DNA of 17,371 bases from Bacillota bacterium (GCA_029778935.1 JAKPBM010000386.1:1-17371), one strand, 5' to 3'. Shown: positions 1 through 6,963, numbered from the stretch's first letter. The notes: generated by a model from the sequence alone, not told the origin. Made by a program: numbers and translations.

Positions 1-1
1 C

Positions 2-454
2 ACAGCCATCCGCGCAGGATTAACAGCGGACGGTCTGGCGGAGCTGGAGCTTTGCTACGCGCCGCCGTATTCTTCCGCCAAGGACCCGGTGAACATGGCG
101 GGATTCATAATGCAAAACGTGCTGCAGGGGCTGGTCGACCAGTTCCACTGGCACGAGGTGGCGGACGTTTTACAAGACCCCGGCGCCTTTGTGCTGGACG
201 TACGCACCCCGGGCGAATACAAGCGCGGGCATTTTCCAAATTCCCTGCTGATTCCCGTGGACTCCCTGAGAGAGCGCATCGGGGAGCTGGAGCCTTACCG
301 GGAGAAGACCATCTACGTCAACTGCCAGAGCGGGCTAAGAAGCTATGTGGCCTGCCGGATGCTCGCCCAGCGGGGCTTCCGGTGCAAAAACCTTGCCGGC
401 GGGTACCGGCTGTACAAGACGGTGATGGACGATCTGGAAAAAAGCGAAGGCTAG
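2..454 (+). CDS. CoA-disulfide reductase-like FAD oxidoreductase with C-terminal rhodanese domain (3' part only)
   Basis: The open frame runs in from the left edge, so the FAD and NAD(P)H domains are outside the window. About 150 residues are visible. The first ~40 include CYAPPYSSAKDPVNMAGF, the typical end of the dimerisation domain of CoA-disulfide reductase/NADH oxidase-like flavoproteins. The rest is a rhodanese domain with DVRTPGEY and the active-site loop CQSGLRS; its Cys would carry the persulfide. Family knowledge: such fusions use NAD(P)H to reduce CoA-disulfide, CoA-persulfide or polysulfide in the cytoplasm. The translation ends in TAG at 452-454. ATG codons at 89 and 110 lie inside the flavoprotein part and are not real starts. 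No clear terminator follows. Assignment of the fusion is firm; the exact substrate is inferred. Confidence 0.88.
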   Translation, partial: TAIRAGLTADGLAELELCYAPPYSSAKDPVNMAGFIMQNVLQGLVDQFHWHEVADVLQDPGAFVLDVRTPGEYKRGHFPNSLLIPVDSLRERIGELEPYREKTIYVNCQSGLRSYVACRMLAQRGFRCKNLAGGYRLYKTVMDDLEKSEG

Positions 455-625
455 GCCGGGGCTTTCAAGGTTAGCCGCTCAGGGGAACGGCTTGCGGCCG
501 GGCGGCAGCGGCCGCCGGCTTCCAGCCATTGTATGATTTTGCCATTATAGCGGTTCAGACAGCGACGGTTGCTTCCAGTGTAAAGCATAAGAAGCGTGCA
601 TCCGGGTTCCCCGCCTATCCTAAAG

Positions 626-659
626 GCGGATTGTGCCTGTAAAGCAATCCGCTTTACAG
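626..659. repeat. Two overlapping, mutually exclusive inverted repeats
   Basis: GCGGATTG (626-633) is the exact reverse complement of CAATCCGC (645-652), and CTGTAAAG (637-644) is the exact reverse complement of CTTTACAG (652-659). Each hairpin uses the other's stem as its loop, and the two share base 652, so only one can form at a time. This is the geometry of an attenuator or switch, but no gene or U-tract follows closely. Function unknown. Confidence 0.5.
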
Positions 660-983
660 TTTGCGAACGCCAAATTTTCCGGAAGACGCATCCTTCGTAA
701 ACGGAAACGCTTGCTTCAGGTAAGAAAATGTCCCGCCAAAGGGGTAAACTTGCCCCAAACACGAGGGAACCTCTGGCTGGATAAACTATCCCATCCATAG
801 GTGTAGCCCCTTATCCGGAAAGACGCAAAGGTCTCATTGACTCCCATTGACTGGAAAAGGCCAAAGGCCTTGCTTGGGAAACCTGTCCCTGCTCACAGCC
901 CCCTTGGCTGAAAAATCGCCCCCTTTAGGCCCGTTTGACCAATTAGTCCTAAGTGAACCTTGCCCTCATCCCTAGCAAGAGCG

Positions 984-1055
984 CCCCGCCCGCAGCATAA
1001 TGCCTGCTCGCAGCAGAACGCCCGCCCGCAACAGAACGCCCGCCCACAGCATAAC
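984..1055. repeat. 18-bp degenerate tandem repeat, four clear units
   Basis: Four consecutive 18-base units start at 984, 1002, 1020 and 1038. They have the form GCCCGCCCGCAGCAGAAC, with a few substitutions per unit and no length change. Two weaker units (1056-1073 and 1074-1091) may continue the array to the terminator. The period is a multiple of three, so every frame reads a six-residue repeat (for example CCGRAF on the minus strand), but no start site or protein family supports translation. Confidence 0.75.
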
Positions 1056-1086
1056 ATCAACCCGAATCGAAACGTCCACCCGCTGC

Positions 1087-1122
1087 AAAAAAAGCGTTCC
1101 GTTACCAACGGAACGCTTTTTT
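1087..1122 (-). terminator. Rho-independent terminator of the HD-GYP gene (bidirectional form)
   Basis: AGCGTTCCGTT (1093-1103) pairs perfectly with AACGGAACGCT (1107-1117) around a 3-base loop. A-tracts and T-tracts flank it on both sides, so it can terminate in either direction. It lies 8 bases past the HD-GYP stop codon, which makes that gene its main user. It could also stop transcription from the left. Confidence 0.92.
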
Positions 1123-1130
1123 ATGTTTTG

Positions 1131-2390
1131 CTACGAATGCGCCAGAAATTCCTCGTACTCCTGGCCCGCCTTTTCCTGTTCCACAAGGCACAGCGTATGC
1201 AGTTCGTCTATATTGGCAAGCAGAATATCCACCACGCGGCCGTCCAGCGAGCCGTTTTCCACCATATTCCGCATCACGGCGATTACGTCTTCTTTCGGCA
1301 TGGGCTTGCGGTACGGCCTGGTTTCCGATACGGCCGTAAACACGTCTGCCGCCGCCATGACCCGCGCCCCCAGAGGGATCTGGTCCCCGGCCAGATGGAA
1401 GGGGTAGCCTTTGCCGTTGAGTTTTTCATGGTGGTAGGAGGCCCATTCGTTGATGGTGCGCAGCTCGGCGATAGGCTCCAACAAGCGGTATGTATAGTAG
1501 GTATGGGCGCGGATTTCGTTGTATTCATCGATAGTGAGTTTGGAAGGTTTTTCCAGCACCTCGTCGGAGATGGCCAGCTTGCCCAAATCGTGCAAATACC
1601 CCGCCACCAGCATCATGCGGCACTCCACCGCGGAAAAGCCCACCAGCTGCGCCAGCCGCTCGGCGATTTTGGCGACCCCCGCCGAGTGCCGGGCCGTAAA
1701 CTTGCTCCGAAAGTCGATGATGTGGGAGAAAATCTTGGAAAGCTCCACCAAGTCTTCGATGTCCATCAGATAATAGTCCCGCATGAGGTTTTGGCGGTAC
1801 TCCTGCCCCGGCAGGCGGTTGGTGATGTCCAGCCAGAAGTCCTCTTTGCGGCCCGCGTCGGCCACCAGATCCACCAGCTCGGGCATAAACATTGTGCCCT
1901 TCTGCTCGTTTAAAAAGGCCAGAATGTCCGGCACCTGGGAGAGGATGTTTTTGGTGGGCTTGAGCTTGATGCAGATGCGGTCGGCCAGGTGGATGAGATG
2001 GCTGCCCACTTCGATGGGGCAGCCTTTGTCCTTGGCCCCGGCCCCGTTGTTCCAGTAGGTGTGGTGGTAGCGGACGAGCGAAGCAACTCTTCTTAGCGGC
2101 GGGAAGCTCTCCAGCAATTTGGCGCCGCGCACCGCGTGGGTATGCATATTGAATGCCGTCCCCTCAATGAGTTCGAAGCGTTCCCGCATGGACAATGCGC
2201 CGATGTCGTGCACCAAAGCGGCCATGTAGATGTCTTTCTGATCGGCCAGGGGCAGCCCCGCCTCCCGGGCAAGCCGTAAGGACAGGTCCGCCACCTGCTG
2301 GTGGTGCAGGGTGATTTCGGGCAAAGCCAAATCCTGCGCATTGGCCAGGCTCAACAGGATTTCGTACAGACTGATTTTCAACGACTGCAT
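1131..2390 (-). CDS. HD-GYP domain protein with two HD domains, probable cyclic-di-GMP phosphodiesterase
   Basis: The predicted protein has 419 residues. The second half is a full HD-GYP domain: H235, the HDLGK motif at 267-271, H296, H320-H321 followed by EKLNGKGYP, and D349. Proteins of this family hydrolyse cyclic di-GMP (some act on cGAMP) with a two- or three-metal centre in the cytoplasm. The N-terminal half is a second, weaker HD fold, with H61-D62 in VHDIGA (no Lys of HDxGK), H83/H85, HH109-110 and D137; it may bind metal or only sense. No membrane segment or response-regulator domain is seen. I chose the ATG at 2390 because GGGGAG sits 7 bases upstream; longer frames to 2627 would overlap the divergent ABC gene and have no motif. 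It is monocistronic, followed by a terminator. Confidence 0.88.
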   Translation of the reverse strand: MQSLKISLYEILLSLANAQDLALPEITLHHQQVADLSLRLAREAGLPLADQKDIYMAALVHDIGALSMRERFELIEGTAFNMHTHAVRGAKLLESFPPLRRVASLVRYHHTYWNNGAGAKDKGCPIEVGSHLIHLADRICIKLKPTKNILSQVPDILAFLNEQKGTMFMPELVDLVADAGRKEDFWLDITNRLPGQEYRQNLMRDYYLMDIEDLVELSKIFSHIIDFRSKFTARHSAGVAKIAERLAQLVGFSAVECRMMLVAGYLHDLGKLAISDEVLEKPSKLTIDEYNEIRAHTYYTYRLLEPIAELRTINEWASYHHEKLNGKGYPFHLAGDQIPLGARVMAAADVFTAVSETRPYRKPMPKEDVIAVMRNMVENGSLDGRVVDILLANIDELHTLCLVEQEKAGQEYEEFLAHS

Positions 2391-2421
2391 ACATTTGCTC
2401 CCCAAAAGTAAAGGATTTATA

Positions 2422-2450
2422 TTGAAAAAAGCGGTAAATTGTGCTAGAAT
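2422..2450 (+). promoter_or_regulatory. Promoter of the ABC-2 transporter operon
   Basis: TTGAAA (2422-2427) and TAGAAT (2445-2450) are separated by 17 bases; transcription should begin near 2457, about 33 bases before the ATPase start. On the other strand TATAAA (2416-2421) may be the -10 box for the HD-GYP gene, but its -35 box is poor. The divergent promoters would overlap. Confidence 0.75.
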
Positions 2451-2489
2451 TTTTGTCTGTCTTATCTTGCAGAAAGGAAGGAACGGGCT

Positions 2490-3481
2490 ATGATCGTGCT
2501 GGAAGGGATTTGCAAAACCTTTCGCGTTTCCCGGCGGAAAGAAGGCTTCCAGGAAGCATTTAAGACGCTCTTTCGCCGGGAATACGAGGAAATCCGCGCC
2601 TTGCAGGACGTTTCCTTTACCGTGCAAAAGGGCGAAATGGTGGGCTATATCGGCCCCAACGGCCGGGGAAAAGCTGCACCATCAAAATCATGAGCGGCAT
2701 TCTGACCCCCGACAGCGGCAAATGCCAGGTAAACGGCTTAACGCCTTGGGAACACCGGCGCAGACACGTCCAGTCCATCGGCGTGGTGTTCGGCCAGCGG
2801 TCGCAGCTTTGGTGGGACGTGCCCGTGGCCGATTCTTTCCTTCTGCTGCGGGACATATACCGGCTGGACAATGCAACCTACCGTCAGAGCCTGGAAGAAC
2901 TCACCTCTTTGCTCCAGCTGGAAGAACTTCTCCAGACCCCCGCCAGGCAACTGAGCCTTGGCCAGCGCATGCGGTGCGAAATCGCCGCGTCGCTGCTGCA
3001 CCGGCCGGAAATTCTGTTTCTGGACGAACCGACCATCGGGTTGGACGCCGTGTCCAAAATCGCTGTGCGGGAGTACATCAAGCGCATCAACAAGGAGCGG
3101 GGCACCACCGTCATCCTGACCACCCACGACATGCAGGACATCGAAGCCCTGACCGAGCGCATCATCTTCATCGGCAAGGGACGGATTTTACAAGACGGCA
3201 GCCTGTCCGACTTGAAAAAATACTGCTCCCCGTGGAAAACCCTTACGGTGGAGTATTCCGGCGGCGATTTGGCCTTCGACTCGGAAAACGCCTTTCTGCC
3301 GGGGCTGGCTTTGCAAAGCGCGGTGCCCGGCCGGGCGGTGTTTTCCGTGGACACCAAAACCCTCTCCGTTTCCCAGGCCGTCTCCGCCCTTTCCCAAAAG
3401 GTGGAAATTACCGATTTGACGGTCACCGGCGCGTCCGCCGAGGAGATGGTGGCGGCCCTTTACAAGGAGTACCAGGTATGA
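2490..3481 (+). CDS. ABC transporter ATP-binding protein (ABC-2 exporter type), frame broken in Walker A
   Basis: This is the ATPase of a three-gene export system, similar to the uncharacterised COG4586 type (about 325 residues). Read as one protein of about 330 residues it has every NBD motif: Walker A, Q-loop VFGQRSQ, signature LSLGQRMRCEIAAS, Walker B ILFLDEPTIGLD and H-loop TTHD. The frame opened by the ATG at 2490 (AAGGAAGGA upstream) reaches GPNGRGK and then stops at 2691-2693. The remainder is open in the -1 frame, from within Walker A to 3481. A -1 shift on GGGAAAA (2666-2672) would give GPNGRGKSCTIKIM, a valid Walker A. This could be a lost A in the A-run (mutation or read error) or programmed frameshifting. 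The ATG at 2690 would give a protein without Walker A. Its stop overlaps the next start (ATGA). Confidence 0.85.
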
Positions 3482-4281
3482 AAGCCTACGCCGCCTATTT
3501 CCGCATCCGGTTTACCGCCGGTCTGCAGTACCGAGCCGCGGCTTTGGCCGGGGTTGTGACCCAGTTTGCCTGGGGCTTTCTTTCGATTCTGCTGTTTGCC
3601 GCCTTTTACCGAACCGACCCGGCGTCGTTTCCCATGGGGTTTTCGCAGCTTGCAAGCTATCTTTGGCTGCGGCAGGCGTTTTTGGCCCTGTTTGCGTCCT
3701 GGATATTTGACGGAGAAATTTTCAGTTTGATCCAGTCCGGCTCTTTGGCGTATGAACTGGTGCGCCCGCTGGACGTGTACGCCTTCTGGTACGTGAAAAA
3801 TCTGGCGCTTCGGCTTTCCCGGGCGGTGCTGCGCTCGTTTCCGATTCTGACCGTGGCCGCTTTGCTTCCCGCCCCCTACGGGCTTTCGCTGCCGGCGGGC
3901 TGGGACTCGTTCGGGCTGTTTTTAAGCTCGGCGGTGCTTTCATTTTTGCTTGTGACGGCCTACTGCATGCTGATTTACATCGCCACCGTGTACACCCTTT
4001 CGCCCCTGGGCGTCCGGATGGTGGCCGTCGCGGTGACGGATTTGCTGACCGGCGGCATAATTCCTTTGCCGTTCTTTCCGGACAATGTGCTTGCCGTTTT
4101 GCGTTTTACGCCCTTTGCCGCCATGCAGGACCTTCCCTTCCGCCTGTACAGCGGCCACGTGGCGGCAGGCGAAGCGGCCCCGGCTTTGGCGCTGCAGGCC
4201 TTCTGGCTTATGGCGCTGGTGGTCTTAGGCCGGGCGTGGCTGAACCGGGGCCTACGCAAAGCGACCATACAGGGCGGATAG
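3478..4281 (+). CDS. ABC-2 family transporter permease, first subunit
   Basis: The 267-residue protein is strongly hydrophobic, with about six membrane segments (near 20-42, 58-78, 115-140, 145-175, 178-200 and 240-258). Residues near 90-100 read SGSLAYELVRPLDVYAFWY, the loop typical of the ABC-2 permeases paired with COG4586 ATPases (DUF990/ABC2_membrane_6-like). It would form half of the membrane channel with the next gene product. The start codon at 3478 overlaps the ATPase stop and has AAGGAG 8 bases upstream, so the two are translationally coupled. The exported substrate cannot be told from sequence; relatives are linked to drug, bacteriocin or lipid export only loosely. Confidence 0.85.
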   Translation: MKAYAAYFRIRFTAGLQYRAAALAGVVTQFAWGFLSILLFAAFYRTDPASFPMGFSQLASYLWLRQAFLALFASWIFDGEIFSLIQSGSLAYELVRPLDVYAFWYVKNLALRLSRAVLRSFPILTVAALLPAPYGLSLPAGWDSFGLFLSSAVLSFLLVTAYCMLIYIATVYTLSPLGVRMVAVAVTDLLTGGIIPLPFFPDNVLAVLRFTPFAAMQDLPFRLYSGHVAAGEAAPALALQAFWLMALVVLGRAWLNRGLRKATIQGG

Positions 4282-4292
4282 GAGGTATACGT

Positions 4293-5069
4293 ATGCGTTT
4301 GCTTGGAAAGTATATGCTCATTCTTCTGAAAAGCCAGATGCAGTACAAGACGTCCTTCTTTCTGACTGCGCTGGGGCAGTTTCTTTCGTCCTTTTCCGCG
4401 CTGCTTGGCATCGGTTTTCTGATGACGCGCTTTCGCACCGTAAGCTCTTTTTCGATGGAGGAAGTCCTTCTCTGCTACTCCGTGGTCACAATGGCCTTCG
4501 CCCTGGCGGAATGCTTCTTTCGGGGGTTTGACGCTGTCCCCGCCGTGCTCTCCCAGGGCGAGTTTGACCGGATTCTTGTGCGCCCGCGCAACGTCGTTTT
4601 CCAGGTGCTGGCGGCCAAGATGGAGTTCACCCGCGTCGGCAGGCTGCTGCAGGCCATTCTCGTACTCTGCTACGCCCTGCCCAAAAGCGGCATCCAATGG
4701 AACTGGGACAAAATCCTGACGCTCATGTTCATGATTGTCGGCGGCGTCGGCGTGTTTTCGGGGCTGTTTCTCCTGTTTGCCGGCCTCTGCTTTTTCACGG
4801 TGGAAGGCTTGGAGTTTATGAACGTGTTCACCGACGGCGGACGGGAGTTCGGCCAGTATCCGCTGGCCGTCTACGGCAAAGAGGTCTTAAAGTTTTTCAC
4901 CTTCGTCGTGCCCCACGCCCTGTTCCAATACTACCCGCTGTTATATCTTACGGGCCGAAGCGACAGCAAACTGTACATGCTGCTGCCGCTTCTGGCCCTG
5001 TGGTTCTGGGTTCCGTGCCTTTGTGTCTGGAAAATCGGCTTACGCCGCTACCGTTCCACCGGCTCTTAG
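4293..5069 (+). CDS. ABC-2 family transporter permease, second subunit
   Basis: The product is 258 residues with about six hydrophobic segments. It has the paired-permease motif QGEFDRILVRPRNVVFQVLA near residue 90 (compare SGSLAYELVRPL in its neighbour), which marks it as the second ABC-2 subunit (COG3694-like). The ATG at 4293 has GGAGG at 4281-4285, overlapping the previous stop codon, so it belongs to the same operon. No terminator follows; the stop codon (5067-5069) overlaps the stop of the convergent serS gene by 2 bases, so read-through into antisense serS is possible. Confidence 0.85.
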   Translation: MRLLGKYMLILLKSQMQYKTSFFLTALGQFLSSFSALLGIGFLMTRFRTVSSFSMEEVLLCYSVVTMAFALAECFFRGFDAVPAVLSQGEFDRILVRPRNVVFQVLAAKMEFTRVGRLLQAILVLCYALPKSGIQWNWDKILTLMFMIVGGVGVFSGLFLLFAGLCFFTVEGLEFMNVFTDGGREFGQYPLAVYGKEVLKFFTFVVPHALFQYYPLLYLTGRSDSKLYMLLPLLALWFWVPCLCVWKIGLRRYRSTGS

Positions 5070-6346
5070 CCGATGAACTCCTTGCCGCCCATGTAGGGGC
5101 GCAGCGGCTCGGGGATGCGGATGCGGCCGTCCTCCTGCAGGTTGTTTTCCAGGAAGGCAATGAGCATTCTGGGCGGCGCCACGACGGTGTTGTTCAGCGT
5201 ATGGGGGTAGTAGTTGCCCCGCTCTTTGCTGCGCACGCGGATCGCCAGGCGCCGGGCCTGGGCGTCGCCCAGGTTAGAGCAGCTGCCCACTTCGAAGTAC
5301 TTTTTCTGCCGCGGGGACCAGGCCTCCACGTCGATGCTCTTGACCTTCAAATCCGCCAGATCGCCGGAGCAGCACTCCAGCGTGCGCACGGGGATGTCCA
5401 GGGAGCGGAAGAACTCCACCGTGTAGGAATAGAGCTTGTGGAACCAGTCCATGCTCTCCTCGGGCTTGCAGACGACAACCATTTCCTGCTTCTCAAACTG
5501 GTGGATGCGGTAGACGCCCCGCTCCTCGATGCCGTGGGCGCCTACTTCCTTGCGGAAGCAGGGGGAATAGCTTGTCAGCGCCTGGGGAAGCTCGTCCTCG
5601 TCGATGAGCTGGTTGATAAACTTGCCGATCATGGAATGCTCGCTGGTGCCGATGAGGTACAAATCTTCCCCTTCGATTTTGTACATCATGTTTTCCATCT
5701 CAGCAAAGCTCATGACGCCCGTAACGACTTCGCTGCGGATCATAAAGGGCGGGATGTAGTAGGTAAAGCCCTTGTCGATCATGAAGTCTCTGGCGTAGGA
5801 CAAAATGGCGGAATGCAGCCTGGCCACGTCGCCCTTCAGGTAGTAAAAGCCGTTGCCGCTGGTCCTTCTGGCGCTGTCCAAATCGATGCCGTTTAAGCGC
5901 TCCATAATCTCCACGTGGTACGGCACGGGGAAGGGCTTTTCAGAAGCCTCGCCGTAGCGGGCCACTTCGACGTTTTCGCTGTCGTCTTTGCCGATGGGCA
6001 CGGTGTCGTCAATGATGTTGGGGATCTGCATCATGAGCGCCCGCAGCTCTTCGGAAAGGGGGCCTTCCTGGGCTTCCAGGAACGCCAGCTCCTCGGCCAG
6101 GGCGTTCACCTTCTGTTTGGCCTCTTCGGCTTCCGCCTTCAGCCCTTTGGCGTACAGGCCGCCGATTTCCTTGCTGATTTTGTTGCGCATGCCTCTGAGT
6201 TCGTCGCAGCGGCTTTTTACTTCGCGGAAGCGGCGGTCCAGCTCGATAATCTGGTCCACCAGGGGGAGCTTATGCTCCTGGAATTTTTTGCGCAAGTTTT
6301 CCCTTACTTTTTCCGGCTCTTCCCGGAACAAACGAATATCTAACAT
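5066..6346 (-). CDS. serS: Seryl-tRNA synthetase
   Basis: The 426-residue protein has the normal length for a bacterial SerRS (EC 6.1.1.11), which charges tRNA-Ser (and tRNA-Sec) with serine. The N-terminal MLDIRLFREEPEKVRENL and a charged coiled-coil arm to about residue 100 are typical. Class II motifs follow: motif 2 CFRKEVGAHGIEERGVYRIH, FEKQEMV, EVGSCSNLGDAQARR, and a C-terminal IPEPLRPYMGG. Motif 3 is a variant: the usual HTLNGSGLAxGR is HTLNNTVVAPPR here. Initiation at ATG 6346 with AGGCAGG upstream agrees with the family N-terminus. It is transcribed from a strong promoter through a serine-specific T-box leader, so expression should rise when tRNA-Ser is uncharged. It converges on the ABC operon with overlapping stops. 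Confidence 0.97.
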   Translation of the reverse strand: MLDIRLFREEPEKVRENLRKKFQEHKLPLVDQIIELDRRFREVKSRCDELRGMRNKISKEIGGLYAKGLKAEAEEAKQKVNALAEELAFLEAQEGPLSEELRALMMQIPNIIDDTVPIGKDDSENVEVARYGEASEKPFPVPYHVEIMERLNGIDLDSARRTSGNGFYYLKGDVARLHSAILSYARDFMIDKGFTYYIPPFMIRSEVVTGVMSFAEMENMMYKIEGEDLYLIGTSEHSMIGKFINQLIDEDELPQALTSYSPCFRKEVGAHGIEERGVYRIHQFEKQEMVVVCKPEESMDWFHKLYSYTVEFFRSLDIPVRTLECCSGDLADLKVKSIDVEAWSPRQKKYFEVGSCSNLGDAQARRLAIRVRSKERGNYYPHTLNNTVVAPPRMLIAFLENNLQEDGRIRIPEPLRPYMGGKEFIG

Positions 6347-6400
6347 ACGGTAACCTGCCTTTTGCCAGATATGGCGAGTTTTTTAGTAAAGTTTTCCAAC

Positions 6401-6439
6401 AAAAAAAATCCCTCGCCCCTCCCATCTTTGGGACGAAAG
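6401..6439 (-). terminator. Regulated terminator of the serS T-box leader
   Basis: On the minus strand CTTTCGTCCC (6430-6439) pairs with GGGGCGAGGG (6410-6419; 7 Watson-Crick and 3 G-U pairs), followed by a run of eight U. The 5' stem contains the bases used by the antiterminator, so the two structures compete. Confidence 0.9.
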
Positions 6440-6631
6440 AATTTTCCGCGTTGCCACCCAAATTGCCAAAAAATTGGCCACTCGTTTGCGCGTTAAGGGG
6501 CGCTCCCCTTGGCTTTCACCAACGGCCACAGGGGTGGACCGACGCCGTCCCCGTCCGGCTTGCACCGACCGCCGGCTCTCTAGGCGGAGATGATAGCGTC
6601 CTTGCCCCCGTGATTGCCCAATCTATATTCA
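6401..6631 (-). promoter_or_regulatory. T-box riboswitch, serine-specific, in the serS leader
   Basis: Reading the minus strand from the predicted start near 6631: Stem I base CACGGGGG (6605-6612) pairs with CCCCUGUG (6527-6534). The AGAGAG motif (6576-6581) and the GGUGCAAGCC distal loop (6557-6566) are conserved. The specifier loop is GGUCCA (6535-6540) and offers UCC, a serine codon, at 6536-6538. The T-box itself is UUGGGUGGCAACGCGG (6446-6461). Its UGGC bulge matches the GCCA end of tRNA-Ser (discriminator G). The antiterminator pairs UUGGG (6457-6461) with CCCAA (6428-6432), which excludes the terminator. Uncharged tRNA-Ser should stabilise antitermination and switch serS on. Confidence 0.93.
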
Positions 6632-6637
6632 GTCTAC

Positions 6638-6666
6638 AATATACTATCTTTTCAACCCCCTGTCAA
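6638..6666 (-). promoter_or_regulatory. Promoter of serS
   Basis: On the minus strand the -35 box is a perfect TTGACA (6661-6666) and the -10 box is TATATT (6638-6643), with a 17-base spacer. The start near 6631 leaves a leader of about 285 bases, as expected for a T-box gene. Confidence 0.93.
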
Positions 6667-6762
6667 GGGGGAGGAAAAAAGAATCTATCTAAAATATATC
6701 GGTTTTATCGGTTTTCCCGGCGGAGCCGGCTCCTTTGTATTTTGTGCATAATCCTGGCAAAA

Positions 6763-6800
6763 TTTGCACCCCAATTTTTTTTGAGCAGAGGGGTTGCAAA
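6763..6800. repeat. Inverted repeat overlapping the tRNA promoter
   Basis: TTTGCACCCC (6763-6772) faces GGGGTTGCAAA (6790-6800), complementary except for one extra base, around 17 AT-rich bases. The right arm contains the -35 hexamer of the tRNA-Arg promoter, so it could be an operator. It may be chance. Confidence 0.35.
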
Positions 6801-6822
6801 ATCGGGGACAATATGCTATAAT
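6794..6822 (+). promoter_or_regulatory. Promoter of tRNA-Arg
   Basis: TTGCAA (6794-6799) and a perfect TATAAT (6817-6822) lie 17 bases apart; transcription should start near 6829, about 13 bases before the tRNA. Confidence 0.9.
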
Positions 6823-6841
6823 GCTAGTGTCGAAACGATGT

Positions 6842-6918
6842 GCGCCAGTAGCTCAGTTGGATAGAGTGTTTGGCTACGAACCAAAAGGTCAGGGGTTCGA
6901 ATCCCTTCTGGCGTACCA
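6842..6918 (+). tRNA. tRNA-Arg (anticodon ACG)
   Basis: All four arms fold: acceptor GCGCCAG/CTGGCGT (with G1-U72), D arm GCTC/GAGT, anticodon stem TTTGG/CCAAA with loop CTACGAA (anticodon ACG at 6876-6878), and T arm AGGGG-TTCGAAT-CCCTT. A genomically encoded CCA closes it (77 bases). The A at position 34 should be deaminated to inosine, allowing reading of CGU, CGC and CGA. It stands alone, with its own promoter and a following hairpin. Confidence 0.98.
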
Positions 6919-6963
6919 GCAAAGAGCACACTTTTGCCAAACCGGCAATGGTGTGCTCTTTGC
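6919..6963 (+). terminator. Hairpin after tRNA-Arg, probable terminator or processing stem
   Basis: GCAAAGAGCACAC (6919-6931) pairs perfectly with GTGTGCTCTTTGC (6951-6963), with a small inner hairpin TTGCC/GGCAA. It starts directly after the CCA end. The U-tract after it is poor (CCTTATAT), so it may be a leaky terminator and some transcripts may continue into the gene at 7056. Confidence 0.65.

Larger units (their letters stand above)
455..1086. other. Non-coding gap between the rhodanese fusion gene and the HD-GYP gene
   Basis: No frame here gives a recognisable protein, and the frames that span it lack a ribosome binding site or known motifs. It contains two overlapping inverted repeats (626-659), an 18-bp degenerate tandem repeat (984-1055, perhaps to 1091), and a terminator hairpin just beyond it. 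I see no convincing promoter in either direction. Confidence 0.6.

Noticed and set aside
702..715. A second cre-like sequence around GGAAACGCTTGC
   Set aside because: The palindrome is poor and no promoter or gene start lies nearby.
451..798. Minus-strand frame of 115 residues in the first gap
   Set aside because: No recognisable motif, no ribosome binding site, and it overlaps the end of the rhodanese gene.
984..1091. CRISPR array
   Set aside because: Units are contiguous 18-mers with no unique spacers, and there are no cas genes.
893..1108. Minus-strand frame encoding a CCGRAF repeat, Cys-rich
   Set aside because: The repeat comes from the 18-bp DNA array; the frame begins within the terminator hairpin.
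960..1913. Plus-strand frame of 317 residues
   Set aside because: It lies antisense to the HD-GYP gene and starts in the 18-bp repeat; it has no ribosome binding site or known motif.
2391..2627. N-terminal extension of the HD-GYP protein
   Set aside because: It would overlap the divergent ABC gene and its promoter; the start at 2390 has a clear ribosome binding site.
2690..3481. ABC ATPase taken as starting at the ATG at 2690
   Set aside because: That protein would lack Walker A; the upstream frame carries the normal N-terminus, so this is one broken gene. Re-initiation at the ATGA overlap remains possible.
6842..6963. tRNA-linked integration site for a mobile element
   Set aside because: No integrase gene and no repeated tRNA 3' end could be found in the window.
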